A stretch of 64,000 bases of DNA from Alcanivorax sp. 1008. Lineage in GTDB: Bacteria; Pseudomonadota; Gammaproteobacteria; Pseudomonadales; Alcanivoracaceae. A program made the position numbers and the translations under genes. Below are positions 10,958 to 20,378 of the stretch, piece by piece. Location of the stretch: positions 62,001-126,000 of the forward strand of contig NZ_JAFMPS010000004.1 in the NCBI RefSeq assembly GCF_020667895.1, in the 5' to 3' direction. Numbering within the stretch: the first letter of the stretch is position 1; each line of letters starts with the position of its first letter. The notes below the pieces were generated by a model. It had not been told where the DNA came from, ran no database searches, and was given only the letters and a program-made list of their open reading frames with translations.

Positions 10958-11962
10958 ATGCAAATTCGCGCCGAACAGCTAGGCAAACATCTACAACAAT
11001 CATTGCTACCCGCCTATCTGATCGCCGGTGATGAGCCATTTCAGCTTGGCGAATGTGCTGACCTGTTGCGTCAGCGCGCACGGGAGCAAGGCTTTGATGA
11101 TCGACAAATCTTTACTGTCGTAGATCGGTTTGACTGGCATGAGCTGCGCAATGAAACCCAGAGCATGGGCCTGTTCGGTGGCCGGAAGCTGATTGAACTA
11201 CGTCTGGGGGAAAAACGGCCCGACAAAGACGGCAGCGCCGTGATCTGTCAGCTGCTGAATAATCCGCCGGACGATATTATGCTGCTGATCACCGCCAGCA
11301 AGCTTGATCGCAGGCGGGACGTTGGCAGCAAATGGGTAAGCGCCGTCGATAAAGTGGGCGGCATCACCGATATCTGGCCGATTGATGCCGGCCGCCTGCC
11401 AGGATGGATTGAGCAGCGCTGTAAGCAGCGAGGGCTGCAAGCAGACCGTGACGCCATCGCCTTGCTCAGCGAACTGAGCGAGGGCAACTTGCTTGCCTGT
11501 GCGCAGGAGATCGACAAACTGGCGCTATTATTTCCCGACCAGTCCGTTAGTGTCGGCGAGCTACAGCAGAGCGTTGGCGACTGTAGTCGTTATTCCATTT
11601 TCGATCTTACCGATGCATTAAGTCGCGACCCTGGCCGAGCTCTACGAATCCTTGATGGGCTGCGCGCCGAAGGCACGGACGAAGCACAGATTCTTTGGGC
11701 GCTGGCCAGAGAGGCGCGCATTTACGAAGCCTTTGTCAGCGGCCACGGCAGCAGCCAAAGACTGCCCCAGCAAAAAGCCGCCGAAGCAGAACGCCACGCC
11801 ATTCATTTGGGACTTCCCGCCATTGGCGCAGCTCTCGCTCTGGCTGCTCGGGTTGACCAAAGCATCAAGGGTATGCGTCCAGGTGACCCGCGTAGCGGCA
11901 ATACGGCTCTCACTCTAAAACTGGCCGGCCAGCCACTACCTGCGATCTTCGAGCTGATGTAG
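10958..11962 (+). CDS. holA: DNA polymerase III subunit delta
   Basis: The delta subunit opens the beta sliding clamp within the clamp-loader complex. The 334-residue protein begins with the family pattern L-x-P-A-Y-L-I-A-G-D-E-P-F-Q and has L-F-G-G-R-K-L-I-E-L in the N-terminal AAA+-like domain, which as usual for delta lacks a working Walker A motif. It starts 5 bases after lptE with only a weak ribosome-binding site, so coupled translation is likely. Confidence 0.95.
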   Translation: MQIRAEQLGKHLQQSLLPAYLIAGDEPFQLGECADLLRQRAREQGFDDRQIFTVVDRFDWHELRNETQSMGLFGGRKLIELRLGEKRPDKDGSAVICQLLNNPPDDIMLLITASKLDRRRDVGSKWVSAVDKVGGITDIWPIDAGRLPGWIEQRCKQRGLQADRDAIALLSELSEGNLLACAQEIDKLALLFPDQSVSVGELQQSVGDCSRYSIFDLTDALSRDPGRALRILDGLRAEGTDEAQILWALAREARIYEAFVSGHGSSQRLPQQKAAEAERHAIHLGLPAIGAALALAARVDQSIKGMRPGDPRSGNTALTLKLAGQPLPAIFELM

Positions 11963-12011
11963 GCAAAAACTGTGGTAACTTCCTGCATAGATCAGGCAAA
12001 AGGAGCTCGCC

Positions 12012-12836
12012 ATGCACAAAATTATCTTCCGGGGACAGATTCAGGCTGGTCAGGACAGCGCCACTGTTCGAGAGAATCTGGGAAAGCTCTTTCGTATTGA
12101 AGATGCTGAGCGCCTGGACGGACTATTCAGCGGCAACCCGGTCACCATCAAAAAAAGCCTTGATGAGGCCGCTGCCCGCAAATATCTGGCTGCACTGGAA
12201 AAAGCGGGTGCCAGAGTGGAAGTTGACCCACCTCTACCCGATCTGACCGGCGAGGGCGTGCCAGACTTCACTGACTTCCCGGAGATGCCCGCCGAGCAGG
12301 ATCTGAGCTTTGCCACCGTGATGCAGTCGTTCTCCGGGGAGCCGGAGCAGCCAGCTGAGCAGCCCCAGTCGGACAGCGTGGCAGCGGAAGTAGCGCAAGC
12401 TCCGCAACAGTCAGGACGGCGCAATTGGTGGCCACTGGCTGCCGGTGCGGCAGCCGCACTGGTGGTGGCAGCCATGTTCATTTTCTGGCCAGCGGATACT
12501 TCCGCTCCCATGTCTTCACAGGAACAGGAAAAGCTTGAGGCCTTGTTCGCCATTGCCGGGGAAGGCAGCGATGAAGAATTCAGCGCGGCACTGGCCAGTG
12601 TCAGCGATCCGGATATTCGCAAGGCCATGCATGAACTACGCGCCATGGTCGCCTCCGTTCAGGATATCCCCATGGATCAGCCAGCACCGGAGTTTGATAT
12701 GGAAGCCCTGCGCAATATTGCGGAAAACAGCAGTCAGGCTGAGTTTGATGCAGCCGTTCAGGCTGAAGCGGATGTCGATGCAAGACTTATTCTGCTGGAG
12801 CTACGAGCAGCCCATGAAGACGGCAACGGTGAATAA
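12012..12836 (+). CDS. Single-pass membrane protein with duplicated C-terminal repeat
   Basis: The 274-residue product has an N-terminal domain (1-72) of a type I have seen at the front of several gammaproteobacterial membrane proteins, containing F-S-G-x-P-V-T-I-K-K and a Leu/Ala-rich helix. An acidic, Gln-rich linker follows, then one transmembrane helix (141-158). The C-terminal part contains two 36-residue repeats (176-211 and 231-266) that align without gaps at 17 identical positions, both ending in E-L-R-A. A strong AAAGGAG lies eight bases before the ATG. Function unknown. Confidence 0.75.
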   Translation: MHKIIFRGQIQAGQDSATVRENLGKLFRIEDAERLDGLFSGNPVTIKKSLDEAAARKYLAALEKAGARVEVDPPLPDLTGEGVPDFTDFPEMPAEQDLSFATVMQSFSGEPEQPAEQPQSDSVAAEVAQAPQQSGRRNWWPLAAGAAAALVVAAMFIFWPADTSAPMSSQEQEKLEALFAIAGEGSDEEFSAALASVSDPDIRKAMHELRAMVASVQDIPMDQPAPEFDMEALRNIAENSSQAEFDAAVQAEADVDARLILLELRAAHEDGNGE

Positions 12837-12915
12837 TTTTGGCCCGGCCAGACCCGGCAGCGGTTGGCCACTGAGCCCATCATCCAGTTTTTGCTTTCAC
12901 TAAGACAGGTAAACC

Positions 12916-13770
12916 ATGGCGTCACGCAGTCAGGATACTTCATCGATCAGCTTTACCGCCCTTTACACCGGTCACGTCTGGTATGCCAATGGATTGTCTG
13001 CACCGGCGTTTCACACCCGCCGCGGTAGCTTTTTCTATCATGCTCTGGCGCCTTTCGAGTATGTGGGCGGCAAAATGGCTGGCGGCAATATCCGCACCTT
13101 TCTGCTACAGCGCCATCACCTGATTGATGAGTTGGTGCGCGAAGCCATTGAGCAGCGCGGCGTTAGTCAAATTCTGGAAATCGCCTGTGGTTTATCTCCA
13201 CGCGGTTATCGATTTCGCCAGCAATATCCGGATCTGACTTATGTGGAGGCAGACCTGCCCGATATGGCCGCGCGCAAACACCGGCTACTGTCTTCGCAAC
13301 ATTGCCTGAATGATCATCACCGGGTAGTGCCGCTGAATATTTTTTCTGTGGATGGCATTGATGCGATGGAGACTATTGCGGAGAAATGTTTCGACCGTAG
13401 CAAGCCATTGCTGGTAATAACCGAGGGGTTGGTAAACTACTTCTCACTGGAGTCCATCAGTCCATTCTGGCAACGCCTGCAAACGCTGCTATCCAGCTTT
13501 GCCGGCGGCACTTACCTGACTGACAACTATCCACTGTTTCACGACCACCCGCTGCACCGCACCATGAAAACTCTGGGCGGCATGCTGGGCGCTGCCTCAC
13601 GCAGTGAAGTCAGCTTCCATTTCGGCAGCGACGAGGAAGCAACCGAGTGTTTCCTCAGCTGCGGCTTCAAGCAAACCACCGTGCACAACCCGAAGGACTA
13701 CTACGATCGCCTGCCGATTCCACGCAGCCGGGGCAATCCATTTGTCCGCGTTATAGAAGCCAGAACCTGA
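12916..13770 (+). CDS. SAM-dependent methyltransferase, leucine carboxyl methyltransferase-like
   Basis: This 284-residue protein has the class I motif I-L-E-I-A-C-G-L-S-P-R-G near residue 92, an acidic residue after strand 2 (V-E-A-D-L-P-D) and L-V-I-T-E-G-L-V-N-Y-F, which together match the LCM/PPM1-like bacterial family. Members methylate small molecules or carboxylates; the substrate here cannot be read from sequence. AGGTAA precedes the ATG. Its TGA (13768-13770) directly abuts the stop of the opposing nadE. Confidence 0.82.
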   Translation: MASRSQDTSSISFTALYTGHVWYANGLSAPAFHTRRGSFFYHALAPFEYVGGKMAGGNIRTFLLQRHHLIDELVREAIEQRGVSQILEIACGLSPRGYRFRQQYPDLTYVEADLPDMAARKHRLLSSQHCLNDHHRVVPLNIFSVDGIDAMETIAEKCFDRSKPLLVITEGLVNYFSLESISPFWQRLQTLLSSFAGGTYLTDNYPLFHDHPLHRTMKTLGGMLGAASRSEVSFHFGSDEEATECFLSCGFKQTTVHNPKDYYDRLPIPRSRGNPFVRVIEART

Positions 13771-15396
13771 TCAGTCTCCTGGCCGCCAACCATTGGTAAT
13801 CGGATAACGCCGGTCCTTGCCAAAGGCCCGGCGAGTTACCCGTGGCCCGGTCGGCGACTGACGGCGCTTATACTCATTGCGATCCACCATGCGCACAATG
13901 CGGTACACCGTGTCGCGGTCATAACCAGCTCGAATCACCGCTTCAGCGCTGTAATCCTGCTCAACGTACAGCTCCAGAACAGTGTCGAGCAGATCATAAT
14001 CTGGAAGTGAGTCCTGATCCTTCTGATCCGGCGCCAACTCTGCCGAGGGTGGCCGCTCAATAACCCGTCGTGGAATAATGTCTGTGCCAGCTTTCTGGTT
14101 ACGATATTCAGAAAGTCGATAAACCCAGGTTTTCGGTACATCTTTCAGGACATCGAAACCACCAGCCATATCCCCATAAAGGGTCGAGTAACCGACGGCA
14201 ACTTCACTCTTGTTACCGGTAGTCAGCACTAATTGTCCGGTTTTGTTGGATAACGCCATCAGTAATACACCCCGGCATCGAGCCTGAAGGTTTTCTTCCG
14301 TGGCATCCGCCGGCAAGCCGGAGAATGGCTCGCGCAGAATATCCATAAATGCATCCACCGCCGACTCGATCTCCAGCACCTGATAGCCGACGCCAAGATT
14401 CTTTGCTTGCCGGGCGGCATCTTCAAGACTCATTTCCGAGGTATAGCGAAACGGCATCATCACCGCGTTGACTCGATCTGCACCAAGGGCATCCACGGCC
14501 ACCATCAGCGTCAGCGCCGAATCAATCCCACCGGACAGCCCAAGAAGCGCTCCACGGAAACCATTCTTTTCAATGTAATCTCGCGTCGCCAGCACCAGCG
14601 CTTGATAGACGCTGTCGAGCTGATCGGGCACAGAGAGCTGCTCGCCCTGCAGTTCCACACCCTGCACTGCAGCCTGAACATCCACGGGCACCAAAGCTTC
14701 GCTGAAGAACCCTCCTTGCACAGCTACGCTGCCATCCGCATTGACTGCAAAAGAGCCACCATCAAAAACCAGCTCATCCTGACCACCAACCAGATTGCAA
14801 TAAATAACCGGCAAGTTGGTTTCCCGGGCACGGGCACTGACCTGCTCAACCCGTTCATCATGCTTATCGCGACGAAAAGGTGAGGCGTTAATATTGATCA
14901 AAAGCTGAGCACCGGCGTCACGGGCCGCCGCCGCCGGGCCGGTGTGCCAAATATCCTCACACACCGTTAAACCAATCTGCAGGCCGCCGACTTCAATCAA
15001 CATCGGCTGATCACCGGTGTGAAAATAGCGCTTTTCGTCGAACACCCGGTAGTTCGGCAAACACTGCTTGAAATACTCTTGCTGCGGACGAAGCTCTCCG
15101 GGACGCAGCAACCCTGCCACGTTATAACGCCGACCATTACGCACGGCGGGATAGCCAAGCACCAACGGCACACTGACCGCTGAGGCGATATGCCCCAGGG
15201 CTTCTTCAATACGAGTATTCAGACTTGGCCGCAGCAACAGATCCTCCGGCGGATAGCCGGTAAGACACAGTTCCGGAAAAATCACCAGATCGGCGCCCAG
15301 TAGACGCCGTGCTTCCTCACAGGCAGCAATGACCCGCTGGCTATTGCCCTCGATGTCTCCCACATGAAAATTACGCTGGGCGATGACCACTCGCAT
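13771..15396 (-). CDS. nadE: Glutamine-dependent NAD+ synthetase
   Basis: It converts deamido-NAD to NAD with ATP and glutamine. The 541-residue protein has an N-terminal nitrilase-type glutaminase domain with Glu42 (F-P-E-L), Lys110 (K-Q-C-L-P-N-Y) and Cys146 (V-C-E-D-I-W), then an ATP-pyrophosphatase synthetase domain with S-G-G-I-D-S at 288-293. The ATG at 15396 is chosen because M-R-V-V-I-A-Q starts the nitrilase fold; the longer frame to 15600 runs into the divergent gene. No terminator is visible at the abutting 3' ends. Confidence 0.96.
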   Translation of the reverse strand: MRVVIAQRNFHVGDIEGNSQRVIAACEEARRLLGADLVIFPELCLTGYPPEDLLLRPSLNTRIEEALGHIASAVSVPLVLGYPAVRNGRRYNVAGLLRPGELRPQQEYFKQCLPNYRVFDEKRYFHTGDQPMLIEVGGLQIGLTVCEDIWHTGPAAAARDAGAQLLININASPFRRDKHDERVEQVSARARETNLPVIYCNLVGGQDELVFDGGSFAVNADGSVAVQGGFFSEALVPVDVQAAVQGVELQGEQLSVPDQLDSVYQALVLATRDYIEKNGFRGALLGLSGGIDSALTLMVAVDALGADRVNAVMMPFRYTSEMSLEDAARQAKNLGVGYQVLEIESAVDAFMDILREPFSGLPADATEENLQARCRGVLLMALSNKTGQLVLTTGNKSEVAVGYSTLYGDMAGGFDVLKDVPKTWVYRLSEYRNQKAGTDIIPRRVIERPPSAELAPDQKDQDSLPDYDLLDTVLELYVEQDYSAEAVIRAGYDRDTVYRIVRMVDRNEYKRRQSPTGPRVTRRAFGKDRRYPITNGWRPGD

Positions 15397-15482
15397 GCCG
15401 ATACTCCATTTGTCATTTCCTTGCCGTGGTAGCGATTGTACTCTGTAACTCGCATGGTCTGCGTTACCTGAGGAGGCGCTTA

Positions 15483-15731
15483 ATGGGACTAATACGGTTA
15501 TTACTTGTTGCTGCCCTGATCTGGCTGGTCTGGCGGGTAGTTCGCCAGACCCTGCTGGGGGCAACGCGGGAGGGTGCTGCGCCACAGGACCAGACTCCAC
15601 AGAGCCAGAAAATGGTGCGCTGTGACTGGTGTCAGGTGCACACCCCGGAAGCCCAGACAGTACGCCTGGAGGAGCGCCACTTCTGCAGCGAAGATCATCG
15701 CCAGCAGTGGCTGGAAAAGCACCATGACTGA
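15483..15731 (+). CDS. PP0621-family small membrane protein with CxxC motifs
   Basis: The 82-residue product has one N-terminal membrane helix and a C-terminal zinc-ribbon-like segment, V-R-C-D-W-C-x-V-H, then H-F-C-S-x-x-H, ending in W-L. This is the pattern of the PP0621 family, which commonly stands before pilS in pseudomonads. AGGAGG (15471-15476) lies six bases before the ATG and fixes the start. The stop overlaps the pilS start by 8 bases, implying coupled translation. Role unknown. Confidence 0.85.
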   Translation: MGLIRLLLVAALIWLVWRVVRQTLLGATREGAAPQDQTPQSQKMVRCDWCQVHTPEAQTVRLEERHFCSEDHRQQWLEKHHD

Positions 15732-17292
15732 CCGCTATATCTTTTGGACCCCTGCCCGGGTCTATGCTGCCTATAGAGTGGTACTGGCAGTGATTCTGGT
15801 GGTGGTGTTTTATCTGGCTCCCAGCAGCGTCATGACGGACACGGGGCAGCCGGCGCTGTTTATCTTCACGGCGGTGATTTATCTGATAATCACCCTGATT
15901 TCCGCCGCATTGATGTCGCCCCTGCGTCGGCGCTTCCCTAACTGGTCATCATTGCTGCCCATCGTCGCCGATATCGTGCTGCTGACATTACTGATCCACG
16001 CCAGCGGCGGCACCAAAAGCACGCTGTCTGTCTTGCTGATGGTCACCGTTGCCTCTGCCAGTATTCTGCTTCCGGGCCGAGGCGGGTTATTGGTGGCGGC
16101 CCTGGCCAGCATGACTGTGATGTTCGAGCAGTTCTGGTTTTCCATTCAGCTTAATCGTGGCAATCCATGGCACCTGACTGAATCCGCCATGCTTGGTTTC
16201 GCCTTCTTTGTCACCGCCATCATTATTCATCTGATTGCCCAGAGGCTGGCACTAAGCGAGGCGCTGGCAGAAACCCGCCATAAGGCAATTGAACAGCTGG
16301 AGGAGCTGAACTGGCAAATCATTCAGCGCATGCGTACCGGCATTATCGTATTCGATCGCAGTCAGCGCATTGTGCGGGCCAACAAGGCCGCTGAAGCACT
16401 GATGGTGTCTGGCTCGGGCACACTTATCAACAGCTTGCTGCCACCGGCCCTGATTTCTATGCTGCGCCAGTGGCACAGCAACCCCATGCAGCATAGGCCT
16501 GCGGTCCAGCTGATACCCGGCGGCGCCACCGTGCTGGTACGGTTCGCCATGCTTGAGAATGAAGTTCAGCCACTGACGCTTGCCTTTCTGGAAGATCAAC
16601 GCAAGCTTGCCCAAGAAGCACAGCAGTTGAAGCTGGCATCTCTGGGCCGCATGTCCGCCACCATCGCCCATGAAATCCGCAATCCCCTTTCTGCCATCAG
16701 CCATGCCACTGGCCTGTTGGCAGAGGCGCAACTGGAGGATGGTGATCGACGGCTGCTGGATATCGTTTCCGCCAATGTCGCCCGCATGAACGGCATCATC
16801 AACGATGTACTGAATCTGTCGCGGCGACAGAGCAGCGCCGCAGAACGGATTGTGTTATCTGAATTCATCGGTCGCATCTGCAAGCAGTGGCATCAGCGCG
16901 GCAAGTCGGATCAACAAATCCGCGCCAGTATTCCCGCCAACTTGAATATCCGCTTTGACCCCGGGCAGCTTGAGCAGATCATCGACAACCTGATCGGCAA
17001 CGCTTTCCGCCATGGTGGCGAAGACGCCTGCGTGGAGCTCAGCGCCGGAGTCCAGAAAGACTCCGGCTTACCCTGGTTAAAAGTCTCTGATGACGGCCCA
17101 GGCATACCTGAAGGAGTCCGCCCTAACCTGTTTGAGCCATTCTTCACTACCTCTCATCAGGGCACTGGGTTAGGCCTATTTGTCTGCCGCGAATTGTGTG
17201 AATCCAATCAAGCCCAACTTGATTTGGTCGACACCGTGATCGGCGCCAGCTTTATGATAACCTTCGCCCATCCGGACAGAGTATTTCAATAA
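15724..17292 (+). CDS. pilS: Type IV pilus sensor kinase PilS
   Basis: PilS senses pilin levels in the inner membrane and controls PilR. The 522-residue protein has about six hydrophobic helices in residues 15-175, a PAS-like domain (I-I-V-F-D-R-S-Q-R-I-V-R-A-N), the H-box A-H-E-I-R-N-P-L with His316, and a HATPase domain with N-L-I-G-N-A and D-D-G-P-G-I-P. The ATG at 15724 overlaps the preceding gene. pilR follows nine bases later. The neighbourhood matches pilS-pilR-thiO in Pseudomonas. Confidence 0.94.
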   Translation: MTDRYIFWTPARVYAAYRVVLAVILVVVFYLAPSSVMTDTGQPALFIFTAVIYLIITLISAALMSPLRRRFPNWSSLLPIVADIVLLTLLIHASGGTKSTLSVLLMVTVASASILLPGRGGLLVAALASMTVMFEQFWFSIQLNRGNPWHLTESAMLGFAFFVTAIIIHLIAQRLALSEALAETRHKAIEQLEELNWQIIQRMRTGIIVFDRSQRIVRANKAAEALMVSGSGTLINSLLPPALISMLRQWHSNPMQHRPAVQLIPGGATVLVRFAMLENEVQPLTLAFLEDQRKLAQEAQQLKLASLGRMSATIAHEIRNPLSAISHATGLLAEAQLEDGDRRLLDIVSANVARMNGIINDVLNLSRRQSSAAERIVLSEFIGRICKQWHQRGKSDQQIRASIPANLNIRFDPGQLEQIIDNLIGNAFRHGGEDACVELSAGVQKDSGLPWLKVSDDGPGIPEGVRPNLFEPFFTTSHQGTGLGLFVCRELCESNQAQLDLVDTVIGASFMITFAHPDRVFQ

Positions 17293-17301
17293 AGGGACAA
17301 C

Positions 17302-18687
17302 ATGACTCAAGGCACTCAACGCGTTCTGGTTGTCGACGACGAGGCAGACCTTCGCGAACTACTGGTGATTACCCTAGGAAGAATGAAGCTGGAGGCGGAA
17401 GCCGTCGGCACACTGGAAGATGCATTTCGCGTAATGTCTGAATCTTCCTTCGACCTCTGCCTGACCGACATGAATCTGCCCGATGGCAACGGCATTGATC
17501 TGGTGCGTCATGCCAGTCGGCGCTATCCGGACATGCCCATCGCCATGATTACTGCCCACGGCAGCATGGAAACTGCCACTCAAGCCATGAAGGAAGGGGC
17601 CTTTGACTTTATTGCCAAACCCGTCACCCTGGACCGGCTGCGTCAACTTATTGATGACGGTCTGGATATCCGCCGCCAGGGGCCGGCAGAGGAATCCGTA
17701 GAGCAGCTGATCGGTGATCACCCGATCATGCAGGCGTTGCGCGAACAGATCGGCAAGTTGTCGCGCAGTCAGGCGCCAATCTACATTGCCGGCGAATCAG
17801 GCAGCGGCAAGGAGCGAGTTGCCCGTTTGATTCATGGCGTTGGCTCGCGCCGGGAAAAACCTTTTGTTGCGGTTAACTGCGGCGCCATTCCTTCCGAACT
17901 GATGGAAAGCGAGTTCTTTGGTCACCGTAAAGGCAGCTTTACTGGCGCCTACGAGGACCGCAAAGGGCTTTTTCGGGAAGCAGACGGCGGCACCCTGTTT
18001 CTGGATGAAGTTGCCGACCTGCCCTTGCATATGCAGGTCAAGTTGCTACGTGCCATTCAGGAAAAATCTGTTCGGCCAATCGGCGAGTCACGTGAATTTC
18101 CCGTCAATGTCAGGCTACTCAGCGCCACCCACAAAAGCCTTGCCCGCGAAGTTGCGGAAGATCGCTTCCGACAGGATCTATACTATCGACTGAACGTTAT
18201 TGAAACTCGGGTTCCTTCGCTACGTGAAAGAGCCTGCGACATACCAGCGCTGGCGAACCATATTCTGGGACGACTATGTCAGCTGTGGAATCTGCCGCTA
18301 CCACAAATCACTGACGATGCCTGGCAGGCATTAAAGAACTACCCTTTCCCCGGCAATGTCCGCGAGCTGGAAAATATTCTTGAGCGGGCCCTCACACTAT
18401 CTGACGGTCAGCAGATTGGCAGCTCTCACCTGCAACTGCCAGAAGCCGATATCAACGAAATTGGCCAGCCAGGCGGTGCCCTGCCAAGCCGCCCAGCGGG
18501 CATGCCGCTGGAGGATTTTTTGCAGGAGGTGGAACGCACCGAGCTGCTGCGCGCTCTGGAAGCAACCCACTGGAACCGCACTGCAGCGGCGAAAAAACTT
18601 GGCATGACCTTCCGCTCACTACGTTACCGACTGCAGAAGTTATCGCTGGATCAGGGCGGTGACGATGAAGAAGACGAAACCGAGTAA
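17302..18687 (+). CDS. pilR: Sigma-54-dependent response regulator PilR
   Basis: PilR is an NtrC-family activator of the major pilin promoter. The 461-residue protein has a receiver domain with D12/D13 acidic pocket and Asp56 (L-T-D-M-N-L-P), an AAA+ domain with G-E-S-G-S-G-K-E (Walker A), the sigma-54 contact loop as G-S-F-T-G-A rather than GAFTGA, and a Fis-type helix-turn-helix (N-R-T-A-A-A-K-K-L-G-M). The 3' end overlaps thiO on the opposite strand by 37 bases. I could not identify a convincing -24/-12 promoter in the window for it to act on. Confidence 0.95.
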   Translation: MTQGTQRVLVVDDEADLRELLVITLGRMKLEAEAVGTLEDAFRVMSESSFDLCLTDMNLPDGNGIDLVRHASRRYPDMPIAMITAHGSMETATQAMKEGAFDFIAKPVTLDRLRQLIDDGLDIRRQGPAEESVEQLIGDHPIMQALREQIGKLSRSQAPIYIAGESGSGKERVARLIHGVGSRREKPFVAVNCGAIPSELMESEFFGHRKGSFTGAYEDRKGLFREADGGTLFLDEVADLPLHMQVKLLRAIQEKSVRPIGESREFPVNVRLLSATHKSLAREVAEDRFRQDLYYRLNVIETRVPSLRERACDIPALANHILGRLCQLWNLPLPQITDDAWQALKNYPFPGNVRELENILERALTLSDGQQIGSSHLQLPEADINEIGQPGGALPSRPAGMPLEDFLQEVERTELLRALEATHWNRTAAAKKLGMTFRSLRYRLQKLSLDQGGDDEEDETE

Positions 18688-19727
18688 GGGGCAGGATTAC
18701 AAAAGGGCGTCTCGCCACTGATTAGCTCAGCCACTAATCTTGCACTGGCGGGCCCACAGACCAGACCATTACGAAAGTGTCCGGTATTCACCCACAGTCG
18801 ATCATGGCTGTCCGGCACCTGACCGATAATCGGCACAGGGCGCTTGCACCCCGGGCGAATCCCGCTCCACTGTGCCAGCGGTTGCTCCTTCTGCAACACT
18901 GGCCACAGCTGCGCAACCGTCTCCGCAAGCTGCTTGCATGCACGCTCGGTGGGGCGCCCATCCCATTGATCCGGCTCCACGGTAGATCCGGCCAGCAGCA
19001 GGCCGCCTGAACGGGGAATCAGGTAGCCCTGCTCAGTCAGCAGCACTTTCTCGGGAAAAGCTTGCGGTGCTTGGTACAGTAACATCTGACCCTTTACCGG
19101 ATAGGTTAGCGACACCAGCTCAGGCAATAACTTGTGACTCCATGCCCCCGCAGTAATAAGCGCATGATCGGCCTCCAGCACGCCACAACTGGCTTCCAGA
19201 CGCACACCAGATGGAGAGCTGGCAACCGCTTCCACATGGCCCTGTAACCAACGAATAGAGCTTTTCTGGACCAGCATGGCCAGCCCCTTAAGCAAGCGCG
19301 GATTACGTATCCGGGCAACGTCGGGCAAGCATATTGCTGACTGCTCTAACCATGGAAACCAGCTCGCCGCAGCATCCGCCTGCAGAGCAATGTTGTTCGA
19401 TGCCGCCCAGTCGCTGGCCTGACGCTGCTCAGCCCCATCAACCAGCACCACCATGCCACCACCCAGCAGCTCCGGGTCCCTCCCCCCGGCTTGAATAATA
19501 CGTTGCTGCCATGTGGCGTAATCACGCCGGACATTGCCAGTCAAAGGCAACAAAGAGGAGGGATAACGCCAGGGAAACAGGGGCGATAAAATGCCACCGC
19601 CAGCCCAGGAGGCGGACGGGCGGGCTGGACCCGCATCAAGCAGGGATACCTGCCAGCCTCGGTCGCTCAGCTCCAAGGCCGACAACAGACCAGCGACACC
19701 CGCGCCGACAACTACCACACGCGACAC
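18651..19727 (-). CDS. thiO: FAD-dependent glycine/D-amino-acid oxidase
   Basis: ThiO-type enzymes oxidise glycine to iminoacetate for thiazole synthesis. The 358-residue protein has the Rossmann motif V-V-G-A-G-V-A-G near the N-terminus, a W-A-G-G-G-I-L-S-P-L stretch after the first FAD segment, and late S-G-I-R-P and N-T-G-H-F-R-N-G-L motifs of the DAO family. Its tail (S-V followed by a run of serines and P-P) is encoded by the antisense of the acidic end of pilR, a 37-base convergent overlap. A gene of this family also follows pilR in Pseudomonas. Amino acid preference is not readable. Confidence 0.88.
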   Translation of the reverse strand: MSRVVVVGAGVAGLLSALELSDRGWQVSLLDAGPARPSASWAGGGILSPLFPWRYPSSLLPLTGNVRRDYATWQQRIIQAGGRDPELLGGGMVVLVDGAEQRQASDWAASNNIALQADAAASWFPWLEQSAICLPDVARIRNPRLLKGLAMLVQKSSIRWLQGHVEAVASSPSGVRLEASCGVLEADHALITAGAWSHKLLPELVSLTYPVKGQMLLYQAPQAFPEKVLLTEQGYLIPRSGGLLLAGSTVEPDQWDGRPTERACKQLAETVAQLWPVLQKEQPLAQWSGIRPGCKRPVPIIGQVPDSHDRLWVNTGHFRNGLVCGPASARLVAELISGETPFCNPAPYSVSSSSSSPP

Positions 19728-19744
19728 AAACTACTCCAACCCTG

Positions 19745-19774
19745 CCCCGATAAACCCTACTACACCCCGATAAA
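19745..19774. repeat. Short tandem direct repeat between thiO and pilE
   Basis: The decamer CCCCGATAAA occurs at 19745-19754 and again at 19765-19774, a 20-base period, within the 52-base gap between pilE and thiO. It could be a two-site operator for thiO or chance. Confidence 0.3.
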
Positions 19775-19779
19775 AAAGA

Positions 19780-20196
19780 TTACTTCCAGGGGTTGCTGCC
19801 CGGTGCACAGGTTGTGTCGTTGGCCTTGTCCAGACAGGTCTGCCCCTGATGATCAATACCAATAGCGCCGGTACCGGCCTGCGGCCCCTTGGGTACCGCA
19901 AGCAGAACAATCTCCTGATTATTAGCGGAGATAGTGGCACTAAAAGTATAGCGGTCTGCTAAAGGCATGGTTGCTGGCACAGTATAGCCCTGATAGCTGA
20001 AGCGCTGCGCCCGGTAGGCCTCGGCACCAGCCATCAATGACATCAGTTCTCCCTGGGCACGCTGTTGGTTAGTAGCCTGAACCTGCCGGGTGTAGGCCGG
20101 GTAAGCCACGGCAGCAATAATGCCGACGATAGCCATCACGATCATAAGCTCAATCAGGGTAAAACCTGCCTGCCCCATTCGCCGTTCACTTTGCAT
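19780..20196 (-). CDS. pilE: Type IV pilin-like protein PilE
   Basis: The 138-residue protein has a prepilin peptidase site, Q-A-G followed by F-T-L-I-E-L with Glu5, a hydrophobic alpha-helix (M-I-V-M-A-I-V-G-I-I-A-A-V-A-Y-P) and two cysteines near the C-terminus that would form the D-loop. GAGGTG four bases upstream supports the ATG at 20196; the leader is then 11 residues. PilE is a minor pilin that works with FimU, PilV, PilW, PilX and PilY1 in pilus priming. In Pseudomonas it ends the minor-pilin operon; here fimT on the opposite strand separates it from pilY1. Confidence 0.85.
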   Translation of the reverse strand: MQSERRMGQAGFTLIELMIVMAIVGIIAAVAYPAYTRQVQATNQQRAQGELMSLMAGAEAYRAQRFSYQGYTVPATMPLADRYTFSATISANNQEIVLLAVPKGPQAGTGAIGIDHQGQTCLDKANDTTCAPGSNPWK

Positions 20197-20378
20197 AGAG
20201 CACCTCATTAGATTTACTTAATCCAAGCATACCTCAATCAGGCGGCCAACTGGCAGCAGGTCCGCACACTGACAGACACCACATTGTTTGTCTGACAAGC
20301 CTGCCCGCTGGCCACCGACTTCCTGCCAACAGACAACCCTCTACATTGAGCCTTTCTGGAAGAGCCATGGAGGCCGCC

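Noticed and set aside
20197-20378. Sigma-54 promoter for pilE or fimT
   Set aside because: The best match (TGGCAG with GC at the right spacing near 20250) lacks the TT of the -12 element and is 100 bases from the start; not strong enough to annotate.
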